A stretch of 64,000 bases of DNA from Flavobacteriales bacterium UBA7666 (GCA_002483265.1 DLHO01000025.1:283258-347257); one strand, 5' to 3'. Positions 9,118-17,655 are shown, numbered from the stretch's first letter. Numbers and translations are program-made. Notes: a model not told the origin generated them from the letters alone.

Positions 9118-9266
9118 TGCGAATTGCGAATCGCGAATTGCGAATAAAAAGGTGATTGCTAGTTTTTGAGAATAGTGAGTCTGGAAACAGTTTATAATTA
9201 GTTTGATTTGTTTAAAATAGATACAATCATTGGGACATCCATGGGATATCCATGGGATATTCATGC
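9118..9266. repeat. Short direct repeats between lpxK and the GT2 gene
   Basis: The divergent spacer (9099-9364) holds GCGAATTGCGAAT-type units repeated over 9118-9145 and a second array of GGGATATCCAT-like units over 9232-9266. Neither resembles a known element. No RNA gene was seen here. Confidence 0.4.
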
Positions 9267-9352
9267 TATAATTACGGAATAAGAATGCTTTATTTTAAAT
9301 TTGGCATTATATCAAACAATGAGTAAGTCTTACGGTATCGGTAATTCGTAAT

Positions 9353-9360
9353 TATTTTTG
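9353..9360 (+). promoter_or_regulatory. -7 promoter element for the GT2 gene
   Basis: TATTTTTG matches TAnnTTTG exactly and ends 4 bases before the ATG, so the transcript would be leaderless or nearly so. It is preceded by AATTCGTAA (9342-9350), shared with the recF and panB upstream regions. No clear -33 TTG. Confidence 0.5.
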
Positions 9361-9364
9361 CACT

Positions 9365-10348
9365 ATGTCTCTCATATCCATTTTGACACCCTACAGGAAT
9401 GCTTCAACCTATATTCGGGAAACCGCGTTGTCTATTTTAGCGCAAACTCATACCGATTGGGAATGGATACTGGTCAATGATCACAGCAGTGAAAATGAAT
9501 TGGAAGTACTGGCTGATTTGTTGGACGATCCCAGAATTGTATTGCTGGAAAATAAGGGAGAAGGAATTATTGATGCACTTTGTACCGCATTTGCTCATGC
9601 AGACGGAGAATACATCACCCGCATGGATGCCGATGATGTGATGCCTGATTTTAAATTGACCCGAATGTTGAGCCTGCTTCAGAAAGGAGGAGCCGCGATT
9701 GTAACTGGAAAAGTGAACTACTTCTCTCATATCGATTCTATTTCAACGGGTTATTTATCCTATGAAAAGTGGTTGAATGAACGCGTTGATCAACAGGATT
9801 TTTACATGCAGATTTATCGGGAGTGTTCACTGGCATCTGGAAATTGGATGATGCGTAAGTCTGATCTGGAAAATTGCGGAGGTTTTGTCGACCTGAATTA
9901 TCCTGAAGATTATGATTTAATGTTTCGTTGGTATGAAGCGGGATATGCAATTAAAGGGTTGGATTTGGTTACTCATTTGTGGCGGGATCACGATTTGCGG
10001 ACTTCTAAAACAAGTGCCCATTATCAGCAAAAGGCATTTTTTTCTTTGAAGATCAATCGTTTTGTTGCTTTAGATTGGAATTCCCAACAGCAGTTAATTG
10101 TCAATGGAACGGGGCAGAAGGGACGTTTAACTGCAAAATTATTGATCGGCAAGAACGTTCCGTTTATCTGGGTTTCCCATGAGCCGGAGAAATTTTTGAC
10201 CGGTATTTTTGGTCATCCACTGGTTGGACTGAATGAACTACCAAATTGCGATCAAGCCCAAATTTTAAATACGACCATGCTTGCAGAAGAGGTGCTGCTT
10301 GAATTGTATCAGGGGAAAGTGGATAAAAGCCGCATTTTCGTTTTGTAG
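9365..10348 (+). CDS. Family 2 glycosyltransferase
   Basis: A GT-A fold glycosyltransferase of 327 residues. The N-terminal nucleotide-sugar site reads SILTPYRNASTYIRETALSI, the acidic NDHSS follows near residue 38, and the metal-binding DxD-type motif is MDADDV near 92. A catalytic-region YPEDYDLMFRW block is near 178. There is no membrane segment, so it is a cytosolic transferase, perhaps for O-antigen, capsule or glycoprotein glycans. The C-terminal ~100 residues contain an unusual NGTGQKGRLTAKLLIGKNVP stretch that looks like a nucleotide-binding loop of another fold, possibly a second small domain. It stands alone as a monocistronic gene with its own promoter and terminator. Donor and acceptor are unknown. 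Confidence 0.85.
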   Translation: MSLISILTPYRNASTYIRETALSILAQTHTDWEWILVNDHSSENELEVLADLLDDPRIVLLENKGEGIIDALCTAFAHADGEYITRMDADDVMPDFKLTRMLSLLQKGGAAIVTGKVNYFSHIDSISTGYLSYEKWLNERVDQQDFYMQIYRECSLASGNWMMRKSDLENCGGFVDLNYPEDYDLMFRWYEAGYAIKGLDLVTHLWRDHDLRTSKTSAHYQQKAFFSLKINRFVALDWNSQQQLIVNGTGQKGRLTAKLLIGKNVPFIWVSHEPEKFLTGIFGHPLVGLNELPNCDQAQILNTTMLAEEVLLELYQGKVDKSRIFVL

Positions 10349-10367
10349 AAATTGGAAAAAACAGGTA

Positions 10368-10395
10368 GGGAGCTTTTATTTAAAAGCTCCCTTGG
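10368..10395 (+). terminator. Stem-loop terminator after the GT2 gene
   Basis: A perfect 10-bp stem (GGGAGCTTTT / AAAAGCTCCC) with a 4-base loop starts 20 bases after the GT2 stop. The tail is T-rich but interrupted. It could also serve the convergent minus-strand gene that ends at 10423. Confidence 0.75.
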
Positions 10396-10422
10396 TTGGT
10401 TATTGAAATGCTGGATCTATCC

Positions 10423-10806
10423 CTAAATCCACTTAGACACAAATCGATTGAATTCTTCACGTAACTCTTTGAAAGCTTTCTCAAGGATTTGAATCTCTTC
10501 TTTTTCGGCTTGGTGGTATTTTGTTTTTCGATGATCCGAAGCCACCGGATTTTTCTTTATTTCATTTACCAGTGCATCTTCCGATACATTTACCCCATGC
10601 TGTATCTCATCAATGGTATTTCGGTGGATAATCAGCTGGTTCTGGAAATATTCCACAGATGTAAGCACTTCTTTACCGGTGTTTTTAACGGCAATTTCTT
10701 CCAAGCGTTTTTGAAGTATCTCTATTTCATCCTTATAGAAATCCAATTTGCTGGACCATTCAACGTTTTCTTTATGTTGTTCAGAAATAAATTCGCTTTT
10801 ACTCAT
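10423..10806 (-). CDS. Hypothetical coiled-coil cytosolic protein
   Basis: A small (127-residue), highly charged, probably all-helical protein with two coiled-coil segments, around residues 20-60 (KLDFYKDEIEILQKRLEEIA) and 95-125 (AEKEEIQILEKAFKELREEF). It has no signal peptide or membrane helix. The frame extends 27 codons upstream, but those codons encode an atypical Cys-rich stretch. The ATG giving MSKSEFISEQ at 10806 is therefore the likely start. I recognise no function. It is convergent with the GT2 gene and divergent from nif3. Confidence 0.7.
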   Translation of the reverse strand: MSKSEFISEQHKENVEWSSKLDFYKDEIEILQKRLEEIAVKNTGKEVLTSVEYFQNQLIIHRNTIDEIQHGVNVSEDALVNEIKKNPVASDHRKTKYHQAEKEEIQILEKAFKELREEFNRFVSKWI

Positions 10807-11053
10807 GACTTTTGTTTTATTGATTTTACGATTGCTTAGATGACAAAAATAGGAGCATTCAGTGCAGAAAAACATGATGTAAATCACTGGAAAATATGAT
10901 TGTTGTTCCTTTCGGTTTTTTTTGAATGAATTCTAAAACGCTACCGATCCAGGTGGTTATAAATACCTGTTTGATTAGTATCAGATTACTGATTATTTAC
11001 TTTTTGATTTCCCAAATCACTTTCGTACTAACGTTTGTTGTTTTTTGGTCTTT

Positions 11054-11080
11054 AAAAGCTATCGCTTTTTCTTATCTTTG
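11054..11080 (+). promoter_or_regulatory. Promoter of nif3 operon with palindrome AAAAGC-TATC-GCTTTT
   Basis: TATCTTTG (11073-11080) is an exact -7 box, 20 bases before the start. Directly upstream is an inverted repeat AAAAGC/GCTTTT with a 4-base spacer (11054-11069). The same palindrome with nearly the same flank precedes the APC permease promoter at 57975. A TTG at 11045-11047 could be the -33 element, though the 25-base spacer is long. Confidence 0.6.
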
Positions 11081-11100
11081 ATAAACCAATTAGAATGATC

Positions 11101-12195
11101 ATGCAAGTTAAAGAACTCGTTTCCTATTTAAATCGCATCGCCCCGTTTTCTTATCAGGAATCGTATGATAATTCGGGCTTGTTGGTAGGTGATCCGAATA
11201 GTGAGATTAAAGGTGTTTTGGTTGCTTTGGATTGCATTGAATCTATTGTAGACGAAGCAATTTTACACGGAGCAAATGTAATCGTGACACATCATCCCAT
11301 CATTTTCAAAGGATTGAAACGGATTACCGGAGCAAATTATGTAGAGCGAACTGTTTTGAAGGCAATTAAAAATGATATCAGCCTGATTGCCATTCATACG
11401 AATCTGGACAATGTTCATTTTGGTGTAAATCATATCATTTCTGAAAAGTTAGGCTTGAAGGATGTGAAGATTTTAAGTCCGAAAGCAGCTACGAATTTTA
11501 AACTGGCAGTTTTCGCCCCACAAACGCATGCAGATTTAGTGCGGGAAGCAATGGCTAAGGCCGGAGCTGGAATGATCGGTTCGTATGATTCGTGTAGCTT
11601 TACTTCGGAAGGTGAAGGAAGATTCAAACCGGATTCAGATGCAAGTCCGTTCCTTGGAAGAGCAGGTGAATTGGAAGTGGTAAAGGAAGTGAAGATCGAA
11701 GTGATTGTTTCTGAACATGCTGTTTCTACGGTTTTACATGCTATGAAAGCAACACATCCGTATGAAGAAATTGCTTATGACTTGATTGGGTTATCAAATA
11801 CCAATGAATACATTGGAAGCGGGATGATTGGAACCCTGGAAAATGGAATGGAGGCCATGGAGTTTCTGCATTTTGTCAAAAAGACATTTCATTGTGGAAC
11901 CATTCGGTATACACATCCAATTAAATCGACTGTAAAAACAATTGCTGTTTGTGGTGGAGCCGGAAGTTTTTTATTAAAAGATGCAATCCGTGCAAAAGCA
12001 GATGTTTTTATCACTGGTGACTTTAAATATCACGAGTTTTTCGATGCAGAAGATCACCTAATGATCGCAGATATTGGTCATTTTGAGTCAGAACAATATA
12101 CTTCTGAGTGGTTAGTAGCACAAATGAAGAAAAAATTTACTAATTTTGCGGTTCGTTTAACGAGTGTAAATACGAATCCGATAAATTATCTCTAA
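11101..12195 (+). CDS. Nif3-like dinuclear metal centre protein (long form)
   Basis: Nif3/YbgI family protein of about 364 residues. Metal-ligand motifs are visible: HHPIIF near 63, HTNLDN near 99, and the C-terminal pair GDFKYHEFF and DIGHFESEQ near 305-320. It is the long form, with an extra PII-like domain inserted between the two halves (about 130-235). Family members form toroidal hexamers with two metals per site. Proposed roles include GTP cyclohydrolase-like activity, but the true substrate is not settled. ATG codons exist at 11095 and 11101, and the second gives the family-like start MQVKELV. It sits 3 bases before the zinc-ribbon gene, the usual Bacteroidota pairing. Confidence 0.88.
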   Translation: MQVKELVSYLNRIAPFSYQESYDNSGLLVGDPNSEIKGVLVALDCIESIVDEAILHGANVIVTHHPIIFKGLKRITGANYVERTVLKAIKNDISLIAIHTNLDNVHFGVNHIISEKLGLKDVKILSPKAATNFKLAVFAPQTHADLVREAMAKAGAGMIGSYDSCSFTSEGEGRFKPDSDASPFLGRAGELEVVKEVKIEVIVSEHAVSTVLHAMKATHPYEEIAYDLIGLSNTNEYIGSGMIGTLENGMEAMEFLHFVKKTFHCGTIRYTHPIKSTVKTIAVCGGAGSFLLKDAIRAKADVFITGDFKYHEFFDAEDHLMIADIGHFESEQYTSEWLVAQMKKKFTNFAVRLTSVNTNPINYL

Positions 12196-12198
12196 AGT

Positions 12199-12951
12199 AT
12201 GGCTGCAAAAGCAAGTACAAAAGAAACAACAGTTGCTGAAAAGTTGGACGCATTGTATGCGTTGCAAAAGATTGATTCTCAAATCGATAAAATTAGAACC
12301 GTTCGTGGTGAATTGCCTTTGGAGGTTCAGGATTTAGAGGACGAGATCGAAGGATTAGATACTAGAATCAAGAACTTACAAGAAGAGGCTAAAGAGTTAG
12401 ATACGGAAGTTTCTGATCGTAAAATGGCAATGAAAGATGCGGAAGCAGCTATTATAAAGTTCAAGGATCAGCAAAATAACGTACGAAACAATCGTGAGTT
12501 TGAATCGTTGGCGAAAGAGATCGAATACCAGGAGTTGGAGATTAAATTGCACGACAAACGAATGAAAGAAGCTAAAATCAAAATTTCTTCTAAAAAAGAA
12601 GTGTTGGATGAAGCGAAAGAGCGTTTGGAAATGCGTAAAGGTGATTTGAAAGTGAAACAAGATGAGTTGAACGAAATCGTTGGTGAAACGCAAAAAGAGG
12701 AGGAAGGATTAATTGCTCAGTCTGAAAAAGCGAAAGCATTGATTGATGTTCGCTTAATTGCAGCATACGATCGTTTACGCACCAATGCGAAAAACGGATT
12801 GGCTGTAGTTGGTGTAGATCGTGATTCTTGTGGAGGATGTTTCAACAAGATTCCACCTCAACGTCAATTGGATATCGATACACGCAGAAAAGTAATCGTT
12901 TGCGAACATTGTGGAAGAATTTTAGTTCCTGCTGAAGTAGTAGAAGCTTAA
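12199..12951 (+). CDS. C4 zinc-ribbon coiled-coil protein
   Basis: A 250-residue protein with a long antiparallel coiled coil (about 25-185, nearly all charged and Leu residues) and a C-terminal four-cysteine zinc ribbon: CGGC near residue 213 and CEHC near 236, ending RILVPAEVVEA. It belongs to the zf-RING_7/DUF164 group, which resembles DksA-like and Cdc-associated coiled-coil proteins. A nucleic-acid or RNA polymerase role is suspected in relatives but not proven. Co-transcribed with nif3 (3-base gap) and followed by a strong terminator. Confidence 0.85.
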   Translation: MAAKASTKETTVAEKLDALYALQKIDSQIDKIRTVRGELPLEVQDLEDEIEGLDTRIKNLQEEAKELDTEVSDRKMAMKDAEAAIIKFKDQQNNVRNNREFESLAKEIEYQELEIKLHDKRMKEAKIKISSKKEVLDEAKERLEMRKGDLKVKQDELNEIVGETQKEEEGLIAQSEKAKALIDVRLIAAYDRLRTNAKNGLAVVGVDRDSCGGCFNKIPPQRQLDIDTRRKVIVCEHCGRILVPAEVVEA

Positions 12952-12973
12952 TAAAAATAGACACTGGTTGTTG

Positions 12974-13006
12974 AAAGGGATTCGTTAGTACGAGTCCCTT
13001 TTTTTG
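12974..13006 (+). terminator. Rho-independent terminator of the nif3-zinc ribbon operon
   Basis: An 11-bp stem (AAAGGGATTCG with CGAGTCCCTTT, one G-U pair), a 6-base loop, then a run of seven Ts. It lies 23 bases after the stop codon. Confidence 0.92.
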
Positions 13007-13024
13007 TTTTTAGCCTTGTATTAG

Positions 13025-13170
13025 AGCTCATTAATTCATGCCCGTCTCGATACATCCCGCAAATGTCAGTTCGAGTGTCCGACTTTTTGGTTGGACGTAT
13101 TGAGAACAACAACCGGGATACTCGACCTGACATGAATTCAAAATTCCGTTACCAATAGTTATCGGGACGT
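13025..13170. repeat. Composite dispersed repeat block upstream of ccsBA
   Basis: Contains TCTCGATACATCCCG (13036-13050), an inverted form of the GTCGGACACTCGAACTGAC word, a TTGAGAACAAC end, and at 13151-13168 a decayed copy of the TCCCGATA palindrome followed by ATCGGGACGTAATT. A second block of the same make-up lies at 38778-38911, upstream of panB. Confidence 0.65.
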
Positions 13171-13185
13171 AATTAGTCTATTTAT

Positions 13186-13219
13186 TTGAGCTGAAAACCC
13201 AAACGAATCGTTATTTTTG
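13186..13219 (+). promoter_or_regulatory. Promoter of the ccsBA operon
   Basis: TTG (13186-13188), a 23-base spacer, then TATTTTTG (13212-13219), which together match the Bacteroidota TTG / TAnnTTTG promoter. The ATG is 28 bases downstream. Confidence 0.65.
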
Positions 13220-13247
13220 CAACTGAAAATTATCAATCCGTTTTTAC

Positions 13248-16200
13248 ATGGAAAAACTAGCAAAAGCTCTCTTCTCAATGAGAGCAATGGCAATGGGATT
13301 ATTCATCTTCCTTTCAGCAATCGCAATCGCTACCTTTATTGAATCATACGAAAATACACAGGCCGCAAAGCTATGGATCTATAATGCAAAATGGTTTGAA
13401 GTCCTTCTGGCATTCTTGTGTGTGAATTTAGTAGCGAATATTTTCCGATACCAAATGTGGAGACGGGAGAAGATTGCCGTGCTGCTTTTCCATATTTCGT
13501 TCATTGTCATTATCATAGGAGCCTGGATTACGCGCTATGTAAGTTATGAAGGAATGATGATGATCCGTGAAGGCGCTGCATCCAATATCGTTTATACTTC
13601 TGATCCGTATTTGTGGGTAAATGTGAATGACGGAAAAGAATTTCAGTTGACACACGATGTAAAAACGTTTTTAGCAGAATCTTATCCCTTCAATTCTGCA
13701 TCCATGGAATTGGAATTTCCGAAACATAAATCACCTATTTCCATTGAATACGTTGACTTTAAATCAAAACAAATTGATACCATTGACATCAATCCAAAAT
13801 ACAAAACCAGTGCCTTGGATATCGTTACAGATGGAAAGAAGTCTAATTACGTCATTAATGATGAAATTTTCTCGGTGAATGGTGTTCCACTAGCATTTTC
13901 AGAGAATCTGGTAAGAGGGATCAATGTTTATCGTAAGAATGATACTTTGCGCTTAAGATCTGAACTTCCTTTGCAATATCTTGCAATGAGCGAAATGAAG
14001 AAAATTCGTGAGAGTGGAATGGCTCCTCCGGATTCTGCTTATACGAATGTGGCTCCGGGACAGGAAATCGTTTTTGCTACCACGACCCTTTATTTGGTTG
14101 CCGGACAGCAGTTCGTGTTTAAACAAGAGATTCCGAATGTCGGAAAGAAATTAGTTTCCTCCGGGAAAAAAGATGTAGGATCAGATTATTTGACAGTGAA
14201 AATTACCGATGGCTCCAAATCAAAAATTGTTCGTTTGGAAGGTGGATTGAAAATGGTTGGAGAACCTGCGTTTTTTGAATTTAACGGATTGAATTATCAC
14301 CTGGAATACGGAATGAAGCGGATTAAGATTCCTTTCTACATGAAGTGTAATGATTTTACGCTGGATCGTTATCCCGGTACGGATATGCCGTCTTCTTATG
14401 CAAGTGATTTGCAAGTCATGGATACCGCAAATAATGAATTTGGTACCAAGCATGTATTTATGAATCATGTACTGGATTATGGTGGCTATCGTTTCTTCCA
14501 ATCTTCTTACGATGCGGACGAGAAGGGAACTATTTTGAGCGTAAACCATGATTTTTGGGGAACAAACGTAACGTATTTCGGCTATTTGATGATGTTTATT
14601 GGAATGATCTTTAGTTTGTTCGCTCCGGCTTCCCGTTTTAGAGAATTGATCGGTGTATTAAAAAAAACCAATTTGAAGTCAGTAGCAGCTATTTTGTTCA
14701 CAGTTCTTTCTGCTACGACTTTTGCTCAGGGTGCAGTTCGACATGTAGATACTGTTGAGCAAGATGAACATCAACATACCCACGAGCACACGCATCAGCA
14801 CGAACAGGTAATGCCTGCTGCACCTGTAAATCCGGTCGTTTACTTTATCTCAGAGGATCAAAGTGATGAGTTGGCTGGTTTACTTGTTCAGGATAACCAT
14901 GGACGTATCATTCCGATGCATACTTTGTGTGATCAGTTATTGAGCAAATTGTATCGTTCCAATAAATACGAAGGACGAAATGCGGTACAGACTGTAATGA
15001 GCATGCATATGTACCCGGATTATTGGTTGAACCAAAAGGTGATACTAGTTCCGTCAGCTTTGCTTGATAAATACAACCTGACAAAATATGTTTCCTTTCA
15101 GGAATTGACGAATGAAACAGGGGATTTCAAGTGGATCAATGATTACAATACAGCTTTGCAAAAAACGGAATCACAGCAATCCGAAACGCAGAAGAAATTG
15201 ATCAAACTTGGAGAGAAATATCAGGTTCTATTGGGAGTAATCAATTGGAATTACATGAACATTATTCCTTTGAAAGGAGACAAGGGCAATCGCTGGTTTA
15301 TGCCTTTCAATCAGGAATTAATGATGCGTGACAGTGTTTCAAGCCGTTTAGCACTGAGTTATATCAGTTCGTTAAATGACGCTGCGAAATCGAATAATGA
15401 CTTCTCCAAATCAACGAAGTTATTGAATAACCTGAAGAAAATGCAGCGTACTATTGCACCTGCCTCTATTCTACCTTCTGAAACACATGTAAAAATGGAG
15501 GTTTCTTACAACAAAATGGGGATCTTCAATAATTCAGGGAATTCCTATATCTTGTTTGGAATGATCCTTTTGATCATCTTCTTTATCCGTGTATTCTTTA
15601 ATCCTTCGGCGAAATCAGATCGTCGTTATGAAATTATAGGAAAGGTTATTTTGGTTTTGATGGCAATCATCTTCCTTTATCACGGAGCAGGATTAGCTAT
15701 GAGAAGTTATGTTTCCGGTCACGCGCCATGGAGTAATGGTTACGAGGCAATGGTCTTTATTGCTTGGGTAATAGTACTTGCAGGATTTATTTTCTCACGT
15801 ACAAGTATGGTTATTCTGGCAGCAGCAGCTTTACTTGCTTGGTTCTTTATTTTTGTTTCTCAGATGAATTTACTCGATCCTGAAATTACTCCGTTACAGC
15901 CTGTCCTTAAAAGTTATTGGTTAATGATTCACGTAGCTATCATTACAGGTAGTTACGGATTCCTAGGACTTGGATTTGTGATCAGTTTCGTCAATATAAT
16001 TTTGTATCTAAGTAGAAGTACTAAGGGAGGAAAAGAAGTTACGAAAAATATTTTGGTACTTACAGCCGTTAGTGAAATGACAATAACGATCGGTTTGTTT
16101 ATGCTGACGATCGGAACTTTCCTTGGTGGAATTTGGGCCAATGAATCCTGGGGAAGATACTGGGGTTGGGATCCGAAAGAAACGTGGGCATTGGTTTCCG

Positions 16201-16478
16201 TATTGGTTTATGCAATTATCCTGCATTTCAGATACATTCCGGGCTTAAAAGGTAAATTTGCTTTCAACGCTGCAGCGATGTGGGGATATGCAGCTATTTT
16301 GTTTACCTTCTTCGGAGTGAATTTTATTTTAGTCGGACTACACTCCTATGCGAATGGAGATGGATCTGTTAATCTGCCAGGTTATGTATGGGTAACCATC
16401 GCAATATTTTTAGCACTTACTATTATTGCAGGAATTCGAAATAAAAAGTACCTTAAAGCTCAAAGAGAATCGCTATGA
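13248..16478 (+). CDS. ccsA: Cytochrome c biogenesis protein, ResB-CcsA fusion
   Basis: A 1,076-residue System II cytochrome c synthase that carries haem across the inner membrane and attaches it to apocytochromes. The N-terminal half is ResB/CcsB-like: three early membrane helices, a large extracytoplasmic domain (about 90-430) and a helix near FGYLMMFIGMIFSLF. The C-terminal half is CcsA-like, with about eight helices from residue 765. It carries the haem-binding motif WGRYWGWDPKE and conserved histidines in MIHVAIITGSYGF and LVGLHSYANG. Between the halves is a hydrophobic segment (AAILFTVLSATTFAQ) and a His-rich stretch near 503-520 with six His. The fused architecture is usual in Bacteroidota. 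It overlaps the next gene by 4 bases. Confidence 0.93.
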   Translation: MEKLAKALFSMRAMAMGLFIFLSAIAIATFIESYENTQAAKLWIYNAKWFEVLLAFLCVNLVANIFRYQMWRREKIAVLLFHISFIVIIIGAWITRYVSYEGMMMIREGAASNIVYTSDPYLWVNVNDGKEFQLTHDVKTFLAESYPFNSASMELEFPKHKSPISIEYVDFKSKQIDTIDINPKYKTSALDIVTDGKKSNYVINDEIFSVNGVPLAFSENLVRGINVYRKNDTLRLRSELPLQYLAMSEMKKIRESGMAPPDSAYTNVAPGQEIVFATTTLYLVAGQQFVFKQEIPNVGKKLVSSGKKDVGSDYLTVKITDGSKSKIVRLEGGLKMVGEPAFFEFNGLNYHLEYGMKRIKIPFYMKCNDFTLDRYPGTDMPSSYASDLQVMDTANNEFGTKHVFMNHVLDYGGYRFFQSSYDADEKGTILSVNHDFWGTNVTYFGYLMMFIGMIFSLFAPASRFRELIGVLKKTNLKSVAAILFTVLSATTFAQGAVRHVDTVEQDEHQHTHEHTHQHEQVMPAAPVNPVVYFISEDQSDELAGLLVQDNHGRIIPMHTLCDQLLSKLYRSNKYEGRNAVQTVMSMHMYPDYWLNQKVILVPSALLDKYNLTKYVSFQELTNETGDFKWINDYNTALQKTESQQSETQKKLIKLGEKYQVLLGVINWNYMNIIPLKGDKGNRWFMPFNQELMMRDSVSSRLALSYISSLNDAAKSNNDFSKSTKLLNNLKKMQRTIAPASILPSETHVKMEVSYNKMGIFNNSGNSYILFGMILLIIFFIRVFFNPSAKSDRRYEIIGKVILVLMAIIFLYHGAGLAMRSYVSGHAPWSNGYEAMVFIAWVIVLAGFIFSRTSMVILAAAALLAWFFIFVSQMNLLDPEITPLQPVLKSYWLMIHVAIITGSYGFLGLGFVISFVNIILYLSRSTKGGKEVTKNILVLTAVSEMTITIGLFMLTIGTFLGGIWANESWGRYWGWDPKETWALVSVLVYAIILHFRYIPGLKGKFAFNAAAMWGYAAILFTFFGVNFILVGLHSYANGDGSVNLPGYVWVTIAIFLALTIIAGIRNKKYLKAQRESL

Positions 16479-16939
16479 AACTGTATGACTTTTCGTTGAA
16501 TTACCTAGATGGCAAATCCATTGATTGGAATGACTACAAAGGAAAGAAAGTCCTTTTAGTGAATGTGGCCTCTCAATGCGGATTGACTCCTCAGTATACA
16601 CAATTACAAGAGCTGAACGAAGAATTTGGCGGAAGTGATTTTGCGATTCTGGGAGTTCCTTGTAATGATTTTGCTGGTCAGGAACCCGGAACAGCGGAAG
16701 AAATTGCGACTTTTTGCGCTACCAATTATGGTGTGAGTTTTCCACTTTCTGAAAAAGTTCATACTGTTGGTTCGGAAATTCATCCTTTATACAAGTGGTT
16801 GAAAGAGGAGACCGGGGCAGAAGTGACTTGGAATTTTCAGAAGTACCTGATTAACGAAGAAGGAAAAGTGACCGGTTTTCATTCCCCGCAAACAGAACCA
16901 GCCGACGAACAAATTTTAGCTTGGATTAAGAAGTCATGA
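16475..16939 (+). CDS. Glutathione peroxidase-family thiol peroxidase
   Basis: A 154-residue GPx-fold protein without signal peptide. The catalytic tetrad is readable: peroxidatic Cys (not Sec) in NVASQCGLT near residue 36, Gln in FAGQEPGT near 70, and Trp-Asn in WNFQKYL near 125. A conserved CNDFAGQ Cys also occurs. Cys-type bacterial members generally use thioredoxin. Here the next gene makes bacillithiol, so bacillithiol is another possible reductant (inference). The start overlaps the ccsBA stop and the end overlaps the bshB1 start, each by 4 bases, showing translational coupling. Confidence 0.9.
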   Translation: MKLYDFSLNYLDGKSIDWNDYKGKKVLLVNVASQCGLTPQYTQLQELNEEFGGSDFAILGVPCNDFAGQEPGTAEEIATFCATNYGVSFPLSEKVHTVGSEIHPLYKWLKEETGAEVTWNFQKYLINEEGKVTGFHSPQTEPADEQILAWIKKS

Positions 16940-17655
16940 GTCAGATTGATGTACTAGCAATTGGCGCGCACCCGGATGATGTAGAACTTTCTGCAGCCGG
17001 AACTTTATTGAAGCATCGCGCAATGGGTTTTACAACCGGAATAATTGACCTCACACAAGGTGAATTAGGTTCCAGAGGCACAAAAGAAACCCGGAAAGAA
17101 GAAGCACAGGCTGCGGCCGAAATTTTAGGTTTGACAGATCGTGTGAACTTAAAAATGGCAGATGGTTTCTTTGAACATTCCGAAGAGAACTTGAGATTAC
17201 TGATTGAACAGATTCGTCGATTTAAACCGCAGATTGTTTTATTGAACGCTGTTTCTGATCGCCATCCGGATCACGGGAAAGGAAGTAAACTGGCTTCTGA
17301 AGCATGCTTTTTAGCAGGATTGAGAAGAGTTGAAACAACCTGGAACGGGGAACCTCAAGAAGCACACAGACCAAAGGCCGTTTATCATTACATCCAGGAT
17401 CGGTATCTGAAACCGGATTTCGTCATTGACGTAACGGATTTCGTAGAACAAAAATTCGATTCGATCAAAGCATACAAAACCCAATTTTGGGATCCGAATT
17501 CATCCGAACCGAAAACACCGATTTCAGGAGAAGAGTTTTTTGAATTTCTCCGAGGCAGAATGGCAGAGTTTGGACGCGGTATCGGCGTGCGTTATGCCGA
17601 AGGATACACTGCAGAGCGAATTATTGGTGTAGACTCCTTATTTGAGCTTAGATAA
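16936..17655 (+). CDS. bshB1: Bacillithiol biosynthesis deacetylase
   Basis: PIG-L/LmbE-type zinc deacetylase of 239 residues that removes the acetyl group from GlcNAc-malate in bacillithiol synthesis. Zinc-binding motif GAHPDDVELS lies near residue 9 and the second motif HPDHGKGSK near 113. The C-terminal GRGIGVRYAEGY and the length match the BshB1 type. It ends 18 bases inside the convergent FMN reductase gene. The other bacillithiol genes (bshA, bshC) are not in the window. Its place after a thiol peroxidase suggests a redox-homeostasis operon with cytochrome maturation. Confidence 0.9.
   Translation: MSQIDVLAIGAHPDDVELSAAGTLLKHRAMGFTTGIIDLTQGELGSRGTKETRKEEAQAAAEILGLTDRVNLKMADGFFEHSEENLRLLIEQIRRFKPQIVLLNAVSDRHPDHGKGSKLASEACFLAGLRRVETTWNGEPQEAHRPKAVYHYIQDRYLKPDFVIDVTDFVEQKFDSIKAYKTQFWDPNSSEPKTPISGEEFFEFLRGRMAEFGRGIGVRYAEGYTAERIIGVDSLFELR

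Noticed and set aside
10807..11094. Possible small RNA gene in the spacer before nif3
   Set aside because: Only a promoter-like box and a short hairpin were found, with no terminator or conserved structure.
12948..13133. Minus-strand open frame over the repeat block
   Set aside because: It covers a terminator and the dispersed repeats, has an unusual composition and no recognisable domain.
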